A DNA stretch of 11,360 nucleotides, from the NCBI GenBank assembly GCA_002376325.1, contig DFMR01000074.1, positions 112,802 to 124,161 on the forward strand. The letters are read 5' to 3'. Positions within the stretch are counted from its first letter, which is position 1. Every line of letters begins with the position of its first letter. The notes beneath the pieces are model-generated. The model saw only the letters and a program-made list of their open reading frames with translations. It was not told where the DNA came from and ran no database searches. The position numbers and the translations under genes were made by a program. This stretch comes from Proteobacteria bacterium UBA3588 (GTDB lineage Bacteria > Pseudomonadota > Gammaproteobacteria > Thiohalomonadales > Thiohalomonadaceae). Positions 7,528 to 11,360 of the stretch are shown here, piece by piece.

Positions 7528-8793
7528 ATGCGCTTCTCTTCTCTGGACGGATGGCTGAGTTGGCAGGAGACACTGCATCCGAACGAGATTGAACTCGGTC
7601 TGGAGCGCGTTGCTGCAGTGGCGCGGGGGCTCGGGTTGTTGCCCGCCCCGTTTCTCGCCATCACGGTCGGCGGCACCAACGGTAAGGGTTCCACCGTCGC
7701 CATGTTGGAAGCGATCCTGCGGGCGGCCGGCTATCGGGTCGGCGCCTACGTTTCACCGCATCTCCTGCGCTACAACGAGCGGGTCCGCGTTGACGGCACC
7801 GATGCCGCCGATACGGCGCTGTGCGAGGCGTTCGAGCGGGTGGATCAGGCGCGCGGCGCCATCAGCCTCACCTATTTCGAATTCGCGACCCTGGCGGCGC
7901 TGGATATTTTTTGTCGGCGCGGGGTCGAAGTCGTGGTGTTGGAAGTGGGGATGGGCGGGCGCCTCGATGCGGTCAATATCTGCGCTCCGGATGTCGCGGT
8001 CGTCACCACGGTCGATCTGGACCATGCCCAGTGGTTGGGTAACGACCGCGAGGCGATTGGGTTCGAAAAGGCCGGCATTTTTCGCGCCGGGCGACCCGCC
8101 GTGTTCGGCAGTGCCGATCCTCCCGCCAGCGTGTCGGCGCATGCTGCCGCCATCGGCGCACGGCTGTACCGGTTCGGCCAGGATTTCGGCTATGTGCAGG
8201 AGGATGACCACTGGCGCTGGTGGTTTGGGCAGCGGCAACGCCATGCCTTGCCGCTGCCGGCCCTGCGCGGCCGTTCGCAGTTGCAGAATGCCGCCGGCGT
8301 GCTCGCTGCGCTGGAATTGATGGCAGAGCGATTGCCCGTGGCGCAGGGGCAGATCCGTGAGGGTCTGCTGGAGGTGCGGCTTGCGGGCAGGTTTCAGGTG
8401 GTGCCGGGTGCGGTGACACTGATCATGGACGTGGCCCACAATCCCGAAGCGGCACGGGAGCTGGCGTCCAATCTTGCCGCCATGCCTGCTGCCGGGCGCA
8501 CACTGGGGGTGGTGGGCATGCTGGCGGACAAGGATATCGACAGTGTGGTCGTCGCGCTGCGCGCGCGCATCGACCGCTGGTATCCGGCGGATCTGGCGGT
8601 GGCGCGCGGCGCATCGGCCTCGCGGCTGGTGGCGGCCCTGGCCGCGGCGGGTGCCGCGGACGAGACCGTCGTGCCGTCCGCATCGGTGGCGACGGCACTG
8701 GCGGTGGCGCAACGGGATGCGGTCGCCGGCGACCGCATTGTGATCTTCGGCTCGTTTCACACGGTGGCAGCGGCCTTGCAGCGACCCGTATAA
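7528..8793 (+). CDS. folC: Bifunctional dihydrofolate synthase / folylpolyglutamate synthase FolC
   Basis: 421 aa, matching FolC proteins of about 420. FolC adds glutamate to dihydropteroate and then extends the polyglutamate tail of folates, using ATP; it has a Mur-ligase fold. The P-loop is TVGGTNGKGSTVAML (GTNGKGS at residues 49-55). VLEVGMGGRLDAVN, the DHAQWLGNDREAIGFEKAGIFR block and HNPEAARELA in the C-terminal domain are all diagnostic. ATG 7528 is preferred because the family start (LDGWLSWQETLHP) follows and AGGA at 7519-7522 lies 5 nt upstream. An in-frame ATG at 7423 lies inside the HDOD gene and adds 35 non-conserved residues. The spacing of 7 nt after the HDOD gene suggests coupled translation. 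Confidence 0.96.
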   Translation: MRFSSLDGWLSWQETLHPNEIELGLERVAAVARGLGLLPAPFLAITVGGTNGKGSTVAMLEAILRAAGYRVGAYVSPHLLRYNERVRVDGTDAADTALCEAFERVDQARGAISLTYFEFATLAALDIFCRRGVEVVVLEVGMGGRLDAVNICAPDVAVVTTVDLDHAQWLGNDREAIGFEKAGIFRAGRPAVFGSADPPASVSAHAAAIGARLYRFGQDFGYVQEDDHWRWWFGQRQRHALPLPALRGRSQLQNAAGVLAALELMAERLPVAQGQIREGLLEVRLAGRFQVVPGAVTLIMDVAHNPEAARELASNLAAMPAAGRTLGVVGMLADKDIDSVVVALRARIDRWYPADLAVARGASASRLVAALAAAGAADETVVPSASVATALAVAQRDAVAGDRIVIFGSFHTVAAALQRPV

Positions 8794-8822
8794 TGGCGCA
8801 GCGAGGACGGAAGCCAGCCGTC

Positions 8823-8839
8823 GGGAGGTTTATACGTTG
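8823..8839 (+). promoter_or_regulatory. Ribosome-binding site that fixes a TTG start for dedD
   Basis: GGGAGG at 8823-8828 is the strongest Shine-Dalgarno in this part of the window and lies 8 nt before TTG 8837. The first in-frame ATG is past the start of the membrane helix, which would destroy the anchor. TTG is therefore the likely start codon. Confidence 0.82.
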
Positions 8840-9418
8840 AACGATCATCTGAAACAGCGCCTAGTGGGCGCTGTGGTACTGGTGGCCTTGGCCGTAATTT
8901 TCGTGCCGATGCTGTTGCAGGGCCACAAACGTTCCGGTATCCCCATGTTCGGCAGCAACGTACCGTCCAAGCCCGACCTGAAGGCGGGCGAGATCGATAT
9001 TCCGCTCCAGGTGCCGTCCCCGGCGCCCGCCGCCGCGGCTACTGCAATCGAGCAAGTGGCAAAACCGGCGCCGGCGGCTCGGCCTGCGCCCAAGGCGGCC
9101 GCGCCGGCTGCCGTTCCGGCGGTACCGTCGGCACCGGCGCAGACGCTGAAACCAGCGGTTCCGGTGTCCACCACGCCGCCGGCGGAGGCATGGGCGGTGC
9201 AGGTGGGCAGTTTCGGCGAGGTCCACAACGCAATGAAACTGCGCGACTCGTTGCGTGCCAAGGGGTATCCGGCCTATGTCGAACAGATAAGGGTGTCGCA
9301 CGGCGCTTCCTATCGTGTGCGGGTCGGTCCTATGCTGGCGCGCGGCGAGGCGGTGACGCTGCAGGGCAAGCTGGAGGCCAAACTGCATATGCGGGGGATT
9401 GTGGTGCATCAACCCTGA
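8837..9418 (+). CDS. dedD: DedD-like SPOR-domain cell division protein
   Basis: 193 aa from a TTG start. Residues about 8-27 (QRLVGAVVLVALAVIFVPMLL) form one N-terminal membrane anchor. Residues about 55-116 are an Ala/Pro-rich periplasmic linker. Residues 118-193 are a SPOR domain: WAVQVGSFGEVHNAMKLRDSLRAKGYPAYV followed by YRVRVGPMLARGEA. SPOR domains bind septal peptidoglycan lacking stem peptides. In E. coli, DedD helps constriction and stimulates septal wall synthesis, and the role here is inferred from that. The position between folC and cvpA is the conserved dedD position, which supports the symbol beyond the generic SPOR fold. The linker is the least conserved part. The gene begins 43 nt after folC. 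Confidence 0.9.
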   Translation: MNDHLKQRLVGAVVLVALAVIFVPMLLQGHKRSGIPMFGSNVPSKPDLKAGEIDIPLQVPSPAPAAAATAIEQVAKPAPAARPAPKAAAPAAVPAVPSAPAQTLKPAVPVSTTPPAEAWAVQVGSFGEVHNAMKLRDSLRAKGYPAYVEQIRVSHGASYRVRVGPMLARGEAVTLQGKLEAKLHMRGIVVHQP

Positions 9419-9430
9419 CGCAAGGTATCC

Positions 9431-9459
9431 TTTTGCTACAAGCCCAGCTCTGTTAAAAT
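9431..9459 (+). promoter_or_regulatory. Likely sigma70-type extended -10 promoter for cvpA-purF
   Basis: TGTTAAAAT at 9451-9459 is an extended -10 element (TG-n-TAAAAT, 5 of 6 to TATAAT). A weak -35 is possible at TTGCTA (9433-9438, 15-nt spacer) or one to two bases further upstream with 16-17 nt. The AT-rich patch stands out in the 97-nt dedD-cvpA gap. It would let cvpA-purF be transcribed apart from the upstream genes. Confidence 0.55.
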
Positions 9460-9460
9460 C

Positions 9461-9475
9461 CCGCGCTTTCCGCGG
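9461..9475 (+). other. Short 5' leader hairpin before cvpA
   Basis: CCGCG (9461-9465) pairs with CGCGG (9471-9475) around a 5-nt loop, directly after the putative -10 element. No T-run follows, so it is not a terminator. It could overlap the transcription start region. Function unknown, and it may be chance in GC-rich DNA. Confidence 0.35.
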
Positions 9476-9515
9476 CCATGCGCTAACGCAGCAACGAACG
9501 CCCCTGGGCGAACCG

Positions 9516-10004
9516 ATGAACTGGGTTGATTTTTTTATTCTTGGGATACTCGGTATCTCCGTGCTGATCAGTCTGTGGCGCGGGTTCACGCACGAGGCGC
9601 TGTCTCTGGCCGGCTGGGTGCTCGCCGTCTGGATTGCAGTCACCTTCGCGCGCCACCTCGACGGGATGCTGCGCTCGCACATCGAAACACCGTCGTTGCG
9701 ACTGATTGTCGCTTTCGCCATTCTGTTCTTTCTTACGTTGATGATCGCCGGTTTGATCACCTACCTGGCGGTCCAGTTGATCAAAAAGACCGGTTTGACC
9801 GGTACCGATCGCGTGATCGGCATCATTTTTGGTTTGGCGCGCGGTGGCGTCATCGTTACCGTGTTGGTGCTGCTGGCCGGCTTAACCGCCATGCCGCACG
9901 ACCCGTGGTGGCATCACTCTGCGCTGTTGCCCTATTTTGAGCATTCGGCGATCTGGGTGCGGGGCTGGTTGCCGTCCGATCTCGCCAAGAGTATCCATTA
10001 CTAG
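9516..10004 (+). CDS. cvpA: CvpA family inner-membrane protein
   Basis: 162 aa, the same length as E. coli CvpA. It starts with the family pattern MNWVDFFILGILGISVLISLWRGFTHEALSLAGWV. Four hydrophobic segments lie at about residues 5-22, 28-47, 60-90 and 100-122, with the positively charged IKKTGLTGTDRVIG loop between the last two. In E. coli the gene is needed for colicin V production and lies upstream of purF; its molecular function is poorly known, with links to envelope stress and bile resistance. ATG 9516 fits the conserved start. A longer in-frame GTG version (9399) would overlap dedD and add non-conserved residues. The Shine-Dalgarno signal is weak (GGGCGA). purF follows after 54 nt, the usual pairing. 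Confidence 0.94.
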   Translation: MNWVDFFILGILGISVLISLWRGFTHEALSLAGWVLAVWIAVTFARHLDGMLRSHIETPSLRLIVAFAILFFLTLMIAGLITYLAVQLIKKTGLTGTDRVIGIIFGLARGGVIVTVLVLLAGLTAMPHDPWWHHSALLPYFEHSAIWVRGWLPSDLAKSIHY

Positions 10005-10012
10005 CGGTCAGG

Positions 10013-10035
10013 TTGCGGCGCCGGCGGCGTCGCAA
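10013..10035 (+). other. Intercistronic hairpin between cvpA and purF
   Basis: TTGCGGCGCC (10013-10022) pairs with GGCGTCGCAA (10026-10035), a 10-bp stem with one G-U and a 3-nt loop. It is followed by an A-rich stretch, not T's, so termination is unlikely. It ends 11 nt before the purF Shine-Dalgarno (AGGGG, 10047-10051). It might affect mRNA processing or the relative expression of purF; that is inference. Confidence 0.5.
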
Positions 10036-10058
10036 ACGAAATTCAGAGGGGCATTGCG

Positions 10059-11360
10059 ATGTGCGGGATTATCGGCATGGTAGGCAGAAGTACGGTCAAC
10101 CAGGCGATCTATGACGGCCTGACCGTACTGCAGCATCGTGGACAGGATGCCGCTGGGATGATGACCTGCGACGCCGGCCGGTTGTTTCTGCGTAAGGATA
10201 ACGGCTTGGTGCGCGATGTGTTCCAGCCGCGGCACATGATCAAGCTGCGCGGGAATATGGGTATCGGCCATGTGCGCTATCCCACCGCCGGCTGCTCCTC
10301 TTCGGCGGAGGCCCAACCGTTCTACGTCAACTCGCCGTTCGGCATCGCGCTGGCCCACAACGGCAATCTGACCAATGCCGATACGCTCAATGAAGAGGTG
10401 TTCCACGACGACTTGCGCCACGTCAATACCGGCTCCGACTCGGAGATTCTGCTCAATGTGTTCGCCCACGAATTGCAGCGCCAGGGCAAGCTGCGCATCG
10501 AACCGGACGACATCTTCGACGCCGTGGCGCGAGTGCATAATCGGGTCAAGGGCGGCTACGCCGCGGTGGCCATGATCATCGGCTATGGGGTCGTCGGTTT
10601 TCGTGATCCGTTCGGCATTCGACCGCTGTTCATCGGCAAGCGCACCACGTGTGATGGGGATGAATTCGTGCTCGCTTCGGAGAGTGTGGCGGTTGACACG
10701 CTGGGATTCGAGCGCGTGCGTGACGTGGAGCCGGGCGAGGCGGTATTCATCGGCGAGGACGGTAGCTTTCATGCGCGCCAGTGCGCCGCCCATCCGGTGC
10801 ACTCGCCCTGTATCTTCGAATATGTCTATTTCGCCCGTCCCGACTCGATCATCGACGGCATCTCCGTCTACAAGGCGCGGCTGCGCATGGGCGAGCGGCT
10901 GGCGCAGAAGATCCTGCGGGAATTTCCGCAACACGATATCGATGTGGTGATCCCCATCCCCGATACCAGCCGCACTTCGGCGTTGCAACTCGCCAATAAC
11001 CTGGACGTGCTCTACCGCGAGGGATTCATCAAGAATCGCTACATCGGTCGTACCTTCATCATGCCGGGGCAGAAGCAGCGCAAGAAATCGGTACGCCAGA
11101 AACTCAACGCCATCGGTCTGGAGTTCAAAGGCAAGAACGTATTGCTGGTGGACGACTCCATTGTGCGTGGCACCACTTCCAAGGAGATTATCCAAATGGC
11201 GCGTGAAGCCGGCGCCAACAAGGTCTATTTCGCCTCGGCGGCGCCCCCGGTGCGCTTCCCCAATGTCTACGGCATCGACATGCCGACTTCGGCGGAATTG
11301 ATCGGTTATGGTCGCAACGACAAGGAGATTGCTGAGGTCATCGGCGCCGACTGGCTGGTC
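10059..11360 (+). CDS. purF: Amidophosphoribosyltransferase PurF, 3' end beyond window
   Basis: 434 codons are visible without a stop, out of about 505 in E. coli. PurF makes 5-phosphoribosylamine from PRPP and glutamine, the committed step of purine synthesis. The nucleophile is the Cys after the initiator Met (MCGIIGMVG), so there is no propeptide, as in the E. coli-type enzyme. The glutaminase half shows LQHRGQDAAGM, GHVRYPTAG, HNGNLTNA and NTGSDSEILL. The phosphoribosyltransferase half shows IPIPDTSRTSALQLA, GRTFIMPGQKQRKKSVRQKLN and the PRPP loop VLLVDDSIVRGTTS (Asp365-Asp366). ATG 10059 has AGGGG (10047-10051) 7 nt upstream. It follows cvpA, with which it probably shares the promoter near 9454. 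Confidence 0.97.
   Translation, partial: MCGIIGMVGRSTVNQAIYDGLTVLQHRGQDAAGMMTCDAGRLFLRKDNGLVRDVFQPRHMIKLRGNMGIGHVRYPTAGCSSSAEAQPFYVNSPFGIALAHNGNLTNADTLNEEVFHDDLRHVNTGSDSEILLNVFAHELQRQGKLRIEPDDIFDAVARVHNRVKGGYAAVAMIIGYGVVGFRDPFGIRPLFIGKRTTCDGDEFVLASESVAVDTLGFERVRDVEPGEAVFIGEDGSFHARQCAAHPVHSPCIFEYVYFARPDSIIDGISVYKARLRMGERLAQKILREFPQHDIDVVIPIPDTSRTSALQLANNLDVLYREGFIKNRYIGRTFIMPGQKQRKKSVRQKLNAIGLEFKGKNVLLVDDSIVRGTTSKEIIQMAREAGANKVYFASAAPPVRFPNVYGIDMPTSAELIGYGRNDKEIAEVIGADWLV

Noticed and set aside
10031..10046. PurR-like half-site (CGCAAACG) just before purF
   Set aside because: One half and the central CG match the enterobacterial PurR box, but the other half does not. PurR control of purF is known mainly from enterics and near relatives, and the bases also belong partly to the hairpin arm.
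10008..11195. Long minus-strand open frame (395 codons) opposite purF
   Set aside because: Low-complexity His/Asp/Arg-rich translation typical of a shadow of a GC-rich gene; purF on the + strand is unmistakable.

Overview
The window is a chromosomal stretch of a high-GC (by eye a little over 60 %) gammaproteobacterium. All genes lie on the + strand, in the order fimV (3' part) - truA - trpF - trpB - trpA - accD - HDOD gene - folC - dedD/SPOR - cvpA - purF (5' part). fimV-truA-trpF-accD-folC-dedD-cvpA-purF is a familiar conserved block in Pseudomonas and relatives. trpBA sitting between trpF and accD suggests a lineage outside Pseudomonas, perhaps the Chromatiales/Ectothiorhodospiraceae-type sulfur bacteria. 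That taxonomic guess is inference only.

Region by region: 1-2124 encodes most of a FimV-like polar hub protein: LysM-like domain, coiled coil, one membrane segment, TPR-like helices, Asp/Leu/Gly-rich repeats and the FimV C-terminal domain. A strong intrinsic terminator at 2158-2197 ends that unit. From 2285 the genes are closely spaced and look like one long transcript. truA makes a tRNA pseudouridine synthase; trpF, trpB and trpA catalyse the last steps of tryptophan synthesis; accD is the carboxyltransferase beta subunit of acetyl-CoA carboxylase. A short HDOD-domain gene then sits between accD and folC (folate polyglutamylation). It is followed by dedD (septal SPOR protein), cvpA (membrane protein) and purF (first step of purine synthesis), which runs off the window. 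A likely extended -10 promoter before cvpA could drive cvpA-purF separately.

The window is mostly housekeeping, and I see no defence island, CRISPR, RNA gene or full insertion sequence. The most unusual spot is the trpB-trpA junction, where these genes normally overlap by a few bases. Here about 140 bp separates them. It carries a 29-position inverted repeat built from six copies of a CGCCAAG-type heptamer. A ribosome-binding site and ATG lie exactly in the hairpin loop. A 47-codon reading frame overlaps the trpB stop and the trpA start by ATGA at each end, and the 5-bp sequence ATGAG occurs at both edges. This looks like a small non-autonomous palindromic element inserted at the trpBA junction in a way that keeps translational coupling. 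The second point of interest is the HDOD regulatory-type gene, with a shortened N-terminus, inside the accD-folC housekeeping operon.
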